64,000 nt of DNA from Sedimentibacter sp. MB35-C1 (GCF_030913635.1 NZ_CP133188.1:124001-188000), one strand, 5' to 3'; positions 17,647 to 26,793 are shown, counted from the stretch's first letter. The notes: a model not told the origin generated them from the letters alone. Numbers and translations are program-made.

Positions 17647-18327
17647 TTAAGTCATTACATTCATTTTTTGCTTTGCTTTTACATAAATATTTATATATTT
17701 GTAGGTAACATACCCTAAGAGTACTCCTATTAGATTAAAAATTATGTCATCTATATCGAATACGCCTCTGCGAGTAATTAATTGTAAAAATTCAACGCAG
17801 AATATAATTAAAATATTTACAAAAATAAATAATTTTTTTTTGTTTTGTGCAGAAAATAAGTGTAAAGTAAAGATACTCATAGGGATAAAAGCTAATACGT
17901 TTCCTATAATATTTTTTATAACAACTCCAGCATTAATTTGAGCAGAATGAAAAATATTCATTAAAGGAATTAAATTTGTATTATATCTGCAATATGTCAC
18001 AAAATCAATTGTCGATGCATTTTTTGCAAAATCTATTCTAAGACTATTCTGAAACAATACTGAATATAAAACAAAAATATAAAATGCAAACAAATGACAA
18101 ACGATAAATTTTATTGTTTTCTTTTTATTGCTTTTATTAGAATCTATTGTTGTATAGGCGAAAATAGCCATTAGCGCAGAAAACAATAAAAAGGTTATTA
18201 TAATCCCAAACATTGAAAATATAAATCTACCACCTTGAATAATAATAAGCAGATATATAACTAATACAATTCCAATTATATAACTAACTATTCCTATAAG
18301 CTTTTTTAAAAAACTTTTTTTATTCAT
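17647..18327 (-). CDS. VanZ-family membrane protein
   Basis: About 226 residues with five or six membrane helices. The VanZ hallmark is at the end: GNVLAFIPMSIF, then CVEFLQLITRRGVFDIDD and FNLIGVLLGY. VanZ proteins are linked to glycopeptide (teicoplanin) tolerance and membrane stress; the exact role here is unknown. I start at the ATG with GGAGG 10 bases upstream. The frame runs back to 18399, and a strong AGGAGGTGAG near 18384-18393 could serve a non-ATG start. The 44-bp motif lies about 126 bases upstream, matching its distance from the 13.8-kb gene. Confidence 0.8.
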   Translation of the reverse strand: MNKKSFLKKLIGIVSYIIGIVLVIYLLIIIQGGRFIFSMFGIIITFLLFSALMAIFAYTTIDSNKSNKKKTIKFIVCHLFAFYIFVLYSVLFQNSLRIDFAKNASTIDFVTYCRYNTNLIPLMNIFHSAQINAGVVIKNIIGNVLAFIPMSIFTLHLFSAQNKKKLFIFVNILIIFCVEFLQLITRRGVFDIDDIIFNLIGVLLGYVTYKYINIYVKAKQKMNVMT

Positions 18328-18452
18328 GAAGTTTTTACCTCCAGATGTGAATTTTCTTGCCACATTGAATATGTTTACCAGATGCTCACCTCCTGACATA
18401 ATTTATTTATATCTCAAATGCTATGTTGAATAAATTTGTTATTATTTACCTT

Positions 18453-18496
18453 TCATATATATAGACCATTTATTTTTTTAATTTGCAACAATATTA
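18453..18496 (-). promoter_or_regulatory. 44-bp promoter-like motif, copy B
   Basis: Same blocks as copy A at 13963-14006: TGTTGCAA, an A-rich spacer, ATGGTCTATATATATGA. It would drive the VanZ-like gene. Confidence 0.5.
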
Positions 18497-18631
18497 TTTA
18501 TAAAATCTTAAGTTTAACATTTGTTTTTCTGTTACACTCCAAAGCAATTTCGTGAGTAGGAGACGCATTAACAAAAGTTTTTATTGACACAAAAAAATAT
18601 TGTTTCATTTATAGATAAGTTTAATTCTTGA

Positions 18632-18745
18632 AAGAAACATCTTTTTGGTCAGGAAAGCATTCTAGATACATGCGAAATAAATTTACTTAATCAACCCCAG
18701 AAAGCAATAGATAAGTGGGTGATAATTGCAGAAACAATTATGTAA
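18632..18745 (+). pseudogene. Possible coding remnant
   Basis: A 37-codon plus-strand frame without a start codon reads HLFGQESILDTCEINLLNQ and ends KWVIIAETIM before TAA. It looks like the end of a lost protein; the family is unknown. The remainder of the stretch from 18500 to 18980 shows no gene. Confidence 0.25.
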
Positions 18746-18981
18746 AAGAGAAGAATTTTTAAGTTATTTTGTGCATGCAAGCCCCCCTTAAATTAATCAT
18801 TTAGCTTACTGTAGCTGAAAACTTGCCCAGTCCAAGTTATAAATCATAAACTGTATTTTCTTCAATTTTCGATTCAGTCTCCATGTTTTCAAATTGCAAA
18901 TATATTTTATCGTTACTTTTATTTATACTATATGTTATTAGATTTCAACGATTTTGAAATAATGAGGTCACCTTAATTTAT

Positions 18982-19224
18982 TTAAAGTATGGTATCAGGT
19001 AACCATCTCCAGTATACGTCAGTGTCTGGGTACATGTTAAACTGCAATACCTTTTCCTGATTGCTCCAATCTAAATACTTTATTTGCAGTTTTGCTCCTG
19101 TGTCACTTACATTTAACACCTCCAAGGTTTCCATTTTATAGGTTCTTGTATATTCTTTATGTATATCTTCTATGTTTCTTACACAAAGATTTCCGTCTAT
19201 TTCCTTAAAATATGGCAATATCAT
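18982..19224 (-). CDS. Small hypothetical protein, possibly a fragment
   Basis: 80 residues, soluble, acidic, with no signal peptide; it ends in QFNMYPDTDVYWRWLPDTIL. A weak AAGG lies 8 bases before the ATG. The frame opens only seven codons upstream after a TGA. The neighbourhood is rich in broken genes, so this may be the tail of a longer lost protein, possibly related to the C39-like pseudogene upstream. No family recognised. Confidence 0.4.
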   Translation of the reverse strand: MILPYFKEIDGNLCVRNIEDIHKEYTRTYKMETLEVLNVSDTGAKLQIKYLDWSNQEKVLQFNMYPDTDVYWRWLPDTIL

Positions 19225-19276
19225 ACAATATACCTTGGACTTTCAACAATAGTTTACGCTCATACTGGTTATAAAT

Positions 19277-19304
19277 AAAAAAGAGAAGATCTCTCCTCTT
19301 TTTT
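19277..19304 (-). terminator. Hairpin after the C39-like pseudogene
   Basis: AAAAAGAG and CTCTTTTT arms around AGATCT, with T runs on both strands, immediately after the pseudogene stop. Confidence 0.65.
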
Positions 19305-19308
19305 AAAT

Positions 19309-19671
19309 TTAATTATTAGCTGTTACATAATATGCCTCTTTAAGAGTGAAGTCATTCACGCCCCCATCACCTGTAACATAACTCCAAGACATAGCACCTG
19401 TTAGCGTGTCATATCTTCCGTAGTTTGGTGTAGTAGTACCTTGTGTTGTGTTTGCAGAATCAATTACTAAAAAATCAGACTTTGCAGTTCCTGCTTCCTT
19501 ATAGCCATATACTACAACCCAGTGCTCCACACCTTCACCTGTTCCTGTACAATGCAGGAGTACAGGTATTCCAAGGTCAATCTTTGCTTTCAACTCAGCA
19601 AGTGTTTTTTACTGTCATGCTCCAGGAATAGTCCAGTCAATCCCTGCATAAAGATAGTAGCCTGGATCGCA
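19309..19671 (-). pseudogene. C39-like cysteine peptidase, broken
   Basis: The intact 3' part reads as the second half of a peptidase C39-like domain: LGIPVLLHCTGTGEGVEHWV with the catalytic histidine, VVYGYKE, and FLVIDSAN with the following aspartate. Upstream in the same frame CDPGYYLYAGIDWTIPGA is followed by two stop codons (near 19612-19623), then KTLAELKAKIDLG. The N-terminal half with the nucleophilic cysteine is absent. A 94-residue product from an internal ATG is theoretically possible but would be inactive. Confidence 0.7.
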
Positions 19672-19692
19672 TCAACTGTGGTATATGGTTTG

Positions 19693-20166
19693 TTACGAAT
19701 AGTATTTTCCGGTCATTTCAGTTATATCAATTTGTATTACCGCCGTACCTTTAACCATGTTAATTGGTAGTTCCTTATTTGCTAAATGAGGTGTGTATTT
19801 TTCCACAATTTTTTTCAGTATACTTCTTTTTTCATCAATATTATCAACAAGTTTAGGAGTACCAGAAATAATGACACTTTCATATTTTGTATTTGTGTCA
19901 CATGGATTTCCATTTGGGTCCAACAGCAGTTTGTCCATTTCATAAACACAGAATCCCACTCTTGGATCATTGTGTATATTGTCAAGCTTTTTACCTTTAG
20001 GCAATCCATGTAAAAAAATTGCATTATTATAATAAACAAAATGCATTGGAGTAATATATGGTGTGCCATCAGAGTTAAGTGTCGCAAAACTTCCAATTTG
20101 TACTTGTTCAAGCAGTTGATTCATTTGTTGCTCAGTAAGGCGGTGCGTTTTCATTCGATGTTGCAT
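19693..20166 (-). CDS. PNPOx-fold flavin-binding protein
   Basis: 157 residues of the pyridoxamine 5'-phosphate oxidase-like superfamily. It has GSFATLNSDGTPYITPMHFV near the N-terminus, IFLHGLPKGKKLDNIHNDPRV for flavin phosphate contact, and a C-terminal EMTGKYYS. Members bind FMN or related cofactors and often act as reductases or in antibiotic modification; the substrate is unknown. AGGAGG lies 10 bases before the ATG. It lies downstream of a MocR-type regulator on the same strand, a pairing often seen for this family, but a terminator separates the two, so it likely has its own promoter. Confidence 0.82.
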   Translation of the reverse strand: MQHRMKTHRLTEQQMNQLLEQVQIGSFATLNSDGTPYITPMHFVYYNNAIFLHGLPKGKKLDNIHNDPRVGFCVYEMDKLLLDPNGNPCDTNTKYESVIISGTPKLVDNIDEKRSILKKIVEKYTPHLANKELPINMVKGTAVIQIDITEMTGKYYS

Positions 20167-20216
20167 AATAGTACATCCTCCTATTTATACCTTTAGTTTT
20201 CATTTCACTATACTAC

Positions 20217-20245
20217 AAAACCGGCTCTGCTATAAGAGCCGGTTT
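20217..20245 (-). terminator. Terminator after the MocR-type gene
   Basis: AAACCGGCTCT and AGAGCCGGTTT make an 11-bp perfect stem with a 6-base loop and TTTTG on the minus strand. Confidence 0.85.
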
Positions 20246-20271
20246 AAATAAATTTATAGGATACAGATAAT

Positions 20272-21681
20272 CTAACCAAACCAAGCCTGCGATAAAATCT
20301 CCACTGCCCTTGGAATATCATCCTCTGAAATCATGCCATATCCTAATATAAGAGCATTGTTCCTATAATTCTTTTTATTCAGCCAAAAAGGAGATACAGG
20401 GCATACCTTTATTTTATGGTCAAGCGCTTTTTGAACAAGCTCCTCTTCCTGCTGCCCATCCAAAAATTCCAGAAGAATATGCAATCCCGCTTGATACCCA
20501 TGAATTCGTACCTTATTTCCAATACTGTCTTTGATTGCATGAATAAGAATATCATGTTTCTTCTTTTGAGATAGACAGATTCTCCGCATATGTTTTTCCC
20601 AATGTCCATCTTCCATAAAACGAGCTATAATTTTCTGGTCTATCATTGGAACAGTGCATTGATACCCAATAAACCTTTCTCGATATTTAGAAAGCATCCA
20701 TGAAGGCAATATAATATATGCCATGCGAAGCCCGGGAGAAAGTGCTTTGGAAAATGTTCCAATATAAACTACACGTTCATATTCATCAATTGATTGGAGT
20801 GCGGGAATTGGCCGCCCATTGTAGCGAAATTCACTATCATAATCATCTTCAATGATGATATTGTCATGTTCTTGTGCCCAGTTCAATAATTTGATTCGCT
20901 TATGTATTGGCATAACAACGCCCATTGGAAACTGATGGGATGGTGAAATATGAACCATCCTTGCAGATGACGAAGAAAGCTCGTTTATTCCAATCCCATC
21001 CTCATAAACAGGTATAGGTAAAACGTCAAATTCATTACTGCGAAAAATAATGCTGGCACCATTATAACAGGGTTCCTCCATAGCAATTTGTTTTTTCGCA
21101 TAAGGAAATATTTTTATTATGATTTCAAGGGCAGATTGTGTACCACTACACATTACAATCTGTTCCGGTTGACAATTGACACCGCGGCTATGATACAAGT
21201 ATTCTTTCAGTTGAGTCCTCAATTTAATATCACCTTTTACATCGCCGCAGCTGTGAACCTCTTGCATTTCTGCGCCATCCAATACATCAGTCAAATATTT
21301 TCTCCAAAGTTTATCAGGAAAGCTTGCAGCATCAAGATTTCCGTATTGAAAATTATACCTGATAGATTCTGTTCTATGGTTGGAAGAAACAGCTAATTCT
21401 GTGCTCGTGTTAGTTTTTTTTGCTTCTTTTGGATTAAGGTTAAATTGCAGGTTATTCACTAAATAACCGGAGCTTGCTACATTTGTAAGATAGCCTTCCA
21501 ATACCAATTGAGCATAGGCATTTTCTACTGTGTTTCGTCCAATTTGCAATTCTCTTGCCAATGCTCTCGTAGACGTTATTTTCGTACCGATAGGTAGTTT
21601 TCCCGCCAGAATATCATGTTTTATTTGTTCATAAATCTGCTGATAAATTGGTTGTTGGCTTTTATGATCGATATGTAGCAT
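20272..21681 (-). CDS. MocR/PdxR-type regulator (GntR HTH plus aminotransferase fold)
   Basis: 469 residues. Residues 1-75 are a GntR winged helix (QPIYQQIYEQIKHDILAGK; TSTRALARELQIGRNTVENA). The rest is a class I aminotransferase-like domain with YDSEFRYNGRP and the PLP lysine in GTFSKALSPGLRMAY. Members bind PLP and often control vitamin B6 or amino-acid genes. I use the ATG with GGGAG 9 bases upstream; the upstream frame (to 21768) lacks a site. The neighbouring PNPOx-like gene is a plausible target. Confidence 0.87.
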   Translation of the reverse strand: MLHIDHKSQQPIYQQIYEQIKHDILAGKLPIGTKITSTRALARELQIGRNTVENAYAQLVLEGYLTNVASSGYLVNNLQFNLNPKEAKKTNTSTELAVSSNHRTESIRYNFQYGNLDAASFPDKLWRKYLTDVLDGAEMQEVHSCGDVKGDIKLRTQLKEYLYHSRGVNCQPEQIVMCSGTQSALEIIIKIFPYAKKQIAMEEPCYNGASIIFRSNEFDVLPIPVYEDGIGINELSSSSARMVHISPSHQFPMGVVMPIHKRIKLLNWAQEHDNIIIEDDYDSEFRYNGRPIPALQSIDEYERVVYIGTFSKALSPGLRMAYIILPSWMLSKYRERFIGYQCTVPMIDQKIIARFMEDGHWEKHMRRICLSQKKKHDILIHAIKDSIGNKVRIHGYQAGLHILLEFLDGQQEEELVQKALDHKIKVCPVSPFWLNKKNYRNNALILGYGMISEDDIPRAVEILSQAWFG

Positions 21682-21806
21682 TTTCACTTTCTCCCATATA
21701 CTGAAGTTTACAATACTGAAAAAACTAATGGAACTAATTTTACAACTATTATTACATAATGGAAGCAAATTTTAAATTCATGCTCCACGTTACTTAGATT
21801 CAAAAT

Positions 21807-23531
21807 TTAAGGCACATACTGCTCTTCAATTATCACCACAACACTGTCCTGCATTTTAATCCAAAACGGCACATTAACTGCTTTGTTTGAATAAGTATTT
21901 AGATATCTAATAAACTCTTCCTTATCTTTTGTGCTATAGTGAAATCTGTCTTCATCACTGCTTGCGAAATCATTTCCCCAATCAATAAATCTGTATTCTG
22001 CATTCTCACCAACTTCGTATACAATTTGTTCAACTTCTGGATTATAAATATAGTATCCATTAGGCATATCAAATTCTTCTATTTTAAGTTCCTGAATTCT
22101 ATCATTATCCTCTAAAGTTATCCATTCGATGGGATCAAATATAATTTGGTTTCCATCAGATTCTTCGAACCCAGAAATGTAACCAATATATGTGAATTCC
22201 CCAACTTCTTCCGAATCTGTTGTAGGTGGAACCTTGGCATCAATTACTTTTCCATTTTCTAAAACGTAGTTCTGTAAATTAATATATACACTTTCAGAAA
22301 CTGCATAATATCTATATTTTTCTTGGGTGTCTTCATTATAAATCATTGCATAAGTTTCATCAGAATAAAAGTTGATATAATATCCATCATGCAAAATAAT
22401 TCTAAGTGTTGCCGTACCTTCTATTGGAGGATTCATCCTTTTTTCTTTCCATTTTTCCTGTTCAAAAATCTCGAGAAAGCTTGAATTAGGAGAAACACTT
22501 AAAGAATCATTATCTTCAGTTTCTACAGCAATATAGTCGCAGGTTGCCATTGCAGACAAGAAATTATTAATATTCAACAACGACAAATCAGGCTCTTCAT
22601 TCTTAGGATTTGACAGTAATCCAACTACAGCAACTAAAAGAACAATTGTTGCTATCACAACAACATAAAACTTTGGTTGTTTAAAATTTATTATATTTTT
22701 AACTCGTCCTTTGGTCTCCCCTTCGCCAAAGGCAAGAGGTGTCATACCAAAATTCCTTCTTTTTATAGATAAGTTCAGCAATGACTGCGAATAGTCTTTT
22801 TTTACGTTGTGACCTAATTGGCTTATAACGGATTCATCACAAGACATCTCCATGTCTTTACCGCTCAACCAAAACGCAATCCAAGCTAAAGGATTAAACC
22901 AATGAATGCATAAAGCCAGATAGCTGATAAATCTAATAACATGGTCAAATCTCTTGATATGAGTTTGTTCATGTAGCACTATATACTCCTTCTCTATTTC
23001 TGACAAAGAAGCAGACAGATATATCTTCGGTTTAATTAAGCCTAAAACAAACGGTGTTTCTACTTTGTTTGAGTAGTAAATATTATTCATTTCACAGCTT
23101 GCATTTTTTAATCTTTTTTTTATTTTTGTAAGCGACACCGCTCCATATATTAAAAGTACAGCAATCCCCAAGACCCAAATCAACGATCCAAGAAAGATCC
23201 AAACGTGCATTGGATTTACACTAGCAACTGCATCTGCTGTTGGAAGCGAACCACTGATAGATTGATCAATATTGTGCATTCCCGTATTAATATAAGGTTC
23301 TAGATTATACATGACGTCATTAGATATAGGTGTTGGGTTCACAGGAATAAGGCTCAAAATACTATCAAATGAAATTGGTACAATAAGTCTAAATAGAGCA
23401 ACTGTCCATAATATGTACGAATATTTTTTAGGAGCTTTTTTAAGAAGTATTCTTGCAAATAATATGAACATAATAACGATACTGCCAATATAACTCATAT
23501 TGATAACTTGTAAAAATAATTTTTCCAACAT
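21807..23531 (-). CDS. BlaR1/MecR1-like M56 membrane metallopeptidase, module 1
   Basis: 574 residues. Three N-terminal helices lead to the cytosolic zinc protease domain, with HEQTH at 187-191 and a downstream glutamate in MEMSCDES. A fourth helix follows (about 273-295). Instead of the penicillin-binding sensor of BlaR1, the outer part is about 275 residues of unfamiliar sequence, so the signal is probably not a beta-lactam. The start ATG lies one base past the stop of the BlaI-like gene, with GGGAGG inside that gene. The protease should inactivate the paired repressor when stimulated. Confidence 0.87.
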   Translation of the reverse strand: MLEKLFLQVINMSYIGSIVIMFILFARILLKKAPKKYSYILWTVALFRLIVPISFDSILSLIPVNPTPISNDVMYNLEPYINTGMHNIDQSISGSLPTADAVASVNPMHVWIFLGSLIWVLGIAVLLIYGAVSLTKIKKRLKNASCEMNNIYYSNKVETPFVLGLIKPKIYLSASLSEIEKEYIVLHEQTHIKRFDHVIRFISYLALCIHWFNPLAWIAFWLSGKDMEMSCDESVISQLGHNVKKDYSQSLLNLSIKRRNFGMTPLAFGEGETKGRVKNIINFKQPKFYVVVIATIVLLVAVVGLLSNPKNEEPDLSLLNINNFLSAMATCDYIAVETEDNDSLSVSPNSSFLEIFEQEKWKEKRMNPPIEGTATLRIILHDGYYINFYSDETYAMIYNEDTQEKYRYYAVSESVYINLQNYVLENGKVIDAKVPPTTDSEEVGEFTYIGYISGFEESDGNQIIFDPIEWITLEDNDRIQELKIEEFDMPNGYYIYNPEVEQIVYEVGENAEYRFIDWGNDFASSDEDRFHYSTKDKEEFIRYLNTYSNKAVNVPFWIKMQDSVVVIIEEQYVP

Positions 23532-23532
23532 C

Positions 23533-23895
23533 CTATCCCTCCCTATATTCATCAATCAATTGCTGTATTTCATCAATCTCTTTTTTACTTAATTTTTTTC
23601 TCCTAGTAAACGCTGTTAAAAACCTAGGCAAAGATCCGCCAAAGGATTTTTCTAAAAAATCTTCTCCTTTTTCTGCTAAAAAATCTTCCTTTTTTATCAA
23701 TACTACAACAGTTCCGTTATCATTTTTGAAAATCTCCCTCTCGCATAGCCGCTTTAGCATTGTATATGTTGTCGTTCTCTTCCATTCAAATTCTTCAGTA
23801 CATATTTCTATCAATTCTCGAGTTTTAATAGGAGCTTTATCCCAAATAATATTTGCAAATCTTTGTTCCATTTCACCAAGCTTATATTTTTCCAC
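23533..23895 (-). CDS. BlaI/MecI-family repressor, module 1
   Basis: 120 residues. A winged helix at the N-terminus (EQRFANIIWDKAPIKTRELI and WKRTTTYTMLKRLCER) is followed by the dimerisation tail with FGGSLPRFLTAF, where M56 proteases usually cleave. The start is GTG with AAGGAGG 7 bases upstream. It is co-transcribed with the M56 gene. Two dyads overlapping its promoter are the expected binding sites. Confidence 0.9.
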   Translation of the reverse strand: MEKYKLGEMEQRFANIIWDKAPIKTRELIEICTEEFEWKRTTTYTMLKRLCEREIFKNDNGTVVVLIKKEDFLAEKGEDFLEKSFGGSLPRFLTAFTRRKKLSKKEIDEIQQLIDEYREG

Positions 23896-23911
23896 AGAAA
23901 TGCCTCCTTTT

Positions 23912-23963
23912 GTCTAATAGTTTTAGACATTTATAGTCTAACATCATTAGACATATATGTCAA
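23912..23963 (-). promoter_or_regulatory. BlaI operator pair and promoter, module 1
   Basis: Two GTCTAA-N5-TTAGAC dyads (23912-23928 and 23936-23952, 24 bp apart) overlap a promoter with TTGACA (23963-23958), 17 bp, then TAGACT. The -10 box lies inside the second dyad, so repressor binding should block polymerase. Confidence 0.8.
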
Positions 23964-24182
23964 CAATTGGGTAGAAAAAAAGAAGCTAACTGTTGCCAAG
24001 TTTCGTTTATATAAAAAACACACCAAGATTTTTATATCTCAGTGCATTTAAAGTTTTCATTTTCAGTTTTAAATAATTATTTATGGTCTAAAATTGGAAG
24101 CTACTATCTCCTAACTATTTATCTATTTGCCTATATAAAACGCGTATATCGCAATAACTACATAATGTTAATAATGAAAATT

Positions 24183-24809
24183 TTACAATTCTTTATCACT
24201 AAATGTTAATGTAACTACCTGCACTAAATCCATTCCCCCAAACTTAGACGGACTAAAATAGTCTTGAAGTGAATAGCTTCTCATACTTGTACCGCTATCA
24301 TAAACCATAAGCGCGACAGGAATTTCTTTATTGATTTCTATCTTCTTGAATTCCTGTAAAAAGCCTTTAGTAGATGACATTGTTTCTGCGCTAAGCATGA
24401 TTTCATCTGTTCTGTACGAAGCCCTTCCACCAGCATTTATATTTAAATCAATCGCATAATTTTCTTTAAGCTGCATTGCGAAAGTACCAGTTAACTGTTT
24501 AATAGGTTCTCTCTCTGTGCCTATTGAAATAGCTCCTCCACCGATGCGGCTCCAGTTTTTGTCGTTTTCAAGTTTGCATACATTTACTTTTAAAGTTATT
24601 GCCTCTTTTGGTGCATGAAAAGAAATAAGTTGTGAATTACCTTCCATCCCAAAAGATTGTAATATATATTTCTCATTTTCTGATAATTCGTATGGCACAA
24701 TTCCTTCTTTAGTTAAGAGTTTAGGTAAAGTTGCTTTGTTTGAACAAGCAACTAAAGCCATTGCAATGGTAACAATTAGTATTAGTAAAAAAAATCTTTC
24801 CCTTTTCAT
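24183..24809 (-). CDS. Lipoprotein of unknown function
   Basis: 208 residues. Signal with lipobox LVAC at about 19-22, then a soluble extracellular domain. It has a GGGAISIGTEREPIKQLTGT stretch and a near-C-terminal SPSKFGGMDLVQVVTLTF. No known catalytic motif. TAGGAG precedes the ATG. It starts about 40 bases after the M56-like stub on the same strand, so the two are likely one transcript and may act together in envelope sensing. Confidence 0.65.
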   Translation of the reverse strand: MKRERFFLLILIVTIAMALVACSNKATLPKLLTKEGIVPYELSENEKYILQSFGMEGNSQLISFHAPKEAITLKVNVCKLENDKNWSRIGGGAISIGTEREPIKQLTGTFAMQLKENYAIDLNINAGGRASYRTDEIMLSAETMSSTKGFLQEFKKIEINKEIPVALMVYDSGTSMRSYSLQDYFSPSKFGGMDLVQVVTLTFSDKEL

Positions 24810-24849
24810 TATAAATAACTCCTATTTTTCAAATAATTTATTTCACATT

Positions 24850-25080
24850 TTACTTATACACTTCATCATCAAATACAATCTGATCTCCAAGCGTAAATAC
24901 ATATTGGATTTGGTTATTGTTTTCATCGGTCCAACTAACAGAGCCAAAAGAGCCATTTGATGAATCAGTTCCAAATGATGCAGCTGCAATTACAACTACA
25001 ACAACTGCAATAATAACCAACCAAAAATAGGGTTTCCTATAATTCAATACATTTTTAATTCTCAAGAAAATGCTACTCAT
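24850..25080 (-). CDS. Stand-alone M56 C-terminal stub (one TM helix plus short outer tail)
   Basis: 76 residues. The start RIKNVLNYRKPYFWLVIIA copies the segment that in M56 proteases precedes and forms the last membrane helix (compare RIKNVLNYKKPRFW in module 2). No protease domain precedes it. Yet it has its own ATG with GGAGG at ideal spacing, so it is either a truncated gene that remains translatable or a distinct small membrane protein. The outer part (about 40 residues) includes WTDENNNQIQYVFTLGDQIV. Confidence 0.6.
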   Translation of the reverse strand: MSSIFLRIKNVLNYRKPYFWLVIIAVVVVVIAAASFGTDSSNGSFGSVSWTDENNNQIQYVFTLGDQIVFDDEVYK

Positions 25081-25402
25081 CTTAGAACCTCCTCAATCAA
25101 TTTTTCAGCTAATTTTTATTATTACACCTTGGAAAATCATACCATATTAATTAGCGTTTTGCAAATGCTCATAGACTAATTACACATTACCAGTTTCCAA
25201 AAATCTATATATCTTAATACCATCGATAATGCAATTACTGATGGAATAGCAGTTAAAATTTGCAGCTATGATAATTATATCCACCCCGTTTATTATAGCC
25301 GATCCATCACTTGGCACAGTATCGTTAAGGTTCTTTAAAACTGAGCACTTTCTTTAAACCAAAACATATACTAATGTATATTAAATGAAAGGAGTTATCA
25401 AT
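25081..25402. other. Intergenic region, no convincing gene
   Basis: A minus-strand frame without a start or ribosome site runs from about 25340 to 25190 (DTVPSDGSAIINGVDIIIIA). It may be a decayed protein tail. The right end must hold the promoter of the plus-strand gene that follows; no clear -35/-10 pair was picked out. Confidence 0.3.
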
Positions 25403-26629
25403 ATGTATAATAAATATACCTGTCCTCATTACGACAACACTCCAAAAAATATTTTTCCAAGCCCATCGTTACCATTAAGTATGCAAAAATGGATTCATGA
25501 ATCTAGCGACAGCTTAACTCTATTGGGAGATTTTAATGCTAGCTATAATACTTTTCCGTATACAGTGAATCCTAATGTTGAGATTGTAATCAAAGGACAA
25601 TTCCCCTATGCAAGATATTTATCCTATAGTATAGTAGGTAAATCAGACCTTACTATCGCCACAATACCTGACCGAGATTTAATTCCTGATCCAGGAAGTA
25701 CGAATCCTTTTTTGCCTGGTGCTAATTGGAACGCCAAAAATCGTAATTATACTTTAAAAATCCGTTTTACTCCACCACCAGAAGGGTTTGATCATTTTGT
25801 TCCAGCAGCAGGTAATAACATAGCTTATGCAGGAACGTTAAAAAATGGCTTACAAAATACGCATGGAACCATAGGTCTCCGTATTTATGCTCCAAGTATT
25901 GGTTATAATGACATTACGGGAGGTGTAGGTTTTCCTATAATCATGTATAATCACACACCAAATAATAATAAATACTCACTAACCACTCAACCAATAAGTA
26001 AAGCCAATTTTAATCCTGCATTAAAACAAAAAAATAATTTCGAACATAATAAATGGTATATTTCTTCTAATGAAAAGAATTGTAAAGAAAATGGCGATCT
26101 ATCTTGGAGTACCCTAGGTCGCTCATCTGCACTTATACAATATGATTATAATGATGCCTATATACTTTCTAATGAACTTCAAAGAGACCCAAGTAGGTTA
26201 TTGTTTCTTCGTTGGAAAGCCCCTGCATTCCCAGATACGTATCACAACATTGGGATTTTAGGAAATGAAGACATGAGATACTGGAGTATGTCATTTATAT
26301 CCCCAGTAGGCTTATTGGGACTTTATACACTTGCAGATTTTGAGACAGTTATTGATAAGAATGGTTATGTCAATCTAATAATCAGTTTCGGTGCACCACG
26401 TCCATCTTGTTTGACAACAGAAAACGGATTTACTTGGATCGATGCGAGCCATCTTCCTTTAATTCCCCTTCAACTTTTTTATAGAAATAAGATAGTCTCT
26501 CAAGACTTTCCTTATTCAGCAAATAATATTCCACCTGGTAATATTGTTCCACCTGAAGTTATGGGAGAATATTATCCATGTGGTAAATATATCAATCCTG
26601 GCTATTTTAAAAAATATTATTGTGATTGA
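25403..26629 (+). CDS. Conserved-looking hypothetical protein (beta-rich, 408 residues)
   Basis: I do not recognise this protein with confidence. It lacks a signal peptide and membrane helices and is rich in Asn, Pro, Tyr and aromatic residues. Some phrases recall the DUF1254/DUF1214 beta-sandwich type: FPYARYLSYSIVG, LIPDPGSTNPFLPGANW, and a YTLKIRFTPPPEG strand. The second half has SRLLFLRWKAPAFPDTYHNI and SFGAPRPSCLTTENGFTWID. The ATG used has AAAGGAG at 8 bases; an ATG six codons upstream overlaps that site. It is the only plus-strand gene between the two BlaI-M56 modules. Confidence 0.6.
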   Translation: MYNKYTCPHYDNTPKNIFPSPSLPLSMQKWIHESSDSLTLLGDFNASYNTFPYTVNPNVEIVIKGQFPYARYLSYSIVGKSDLTIATIPDRDLIPDPGSTNPFLPGANWNAKNRNYTLKIRFTPPPEGFDHFVPAAGNNIAYAGTLKNGLQNTHGTIGLRIYAPSIGYNDITGGVGFPIIMYNHTPNNNKYSLTTQPISKANFNPALKQKNNFEHNKWYISSNEKNCKENGDLSWSTLGRSSALIQYDYNDAYILSNELQRDPSRLLFLRWKAPAFPDTYHNIGILGNEDMRYWSMSFISPVGLLGLYTLADFETVIDKNGYVNLIISFGAPRPSCLTTENGFTWIDASHLPLIPLQLFYRNKIVSQDFPYSANNIPPGNIVPPEVMGEYYPCGKYINPGYFKKYYCD

Positions 26630-26690
26630 GTTGCAATTTTCCGCAACTTTAAAGGGGCAAAGTCCCTCTCTTTAAGCCGATTATTGCCCC
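26629..26690 (+). terminator. Hairpins after the hypothetical gene
   Basis: AGTTGC/GCAACT (26629-26648) ends in TTT, and GGGGCAA/TTGCCCC (26654-26690) is a perfect 7-bp repeat with a long loop. At least the first could act as a terminator. Confidence 0.4.
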
Positions 26691-26793
26691 AAATTTGCAC
26701 TTTAAAATCACATGTCCTATGATGTTTCTGCATCTTTAAGTTATTTTCTAAGCATTTTGTGTTTATTTTAGGTAAATGCTTTGGTAATTATTT

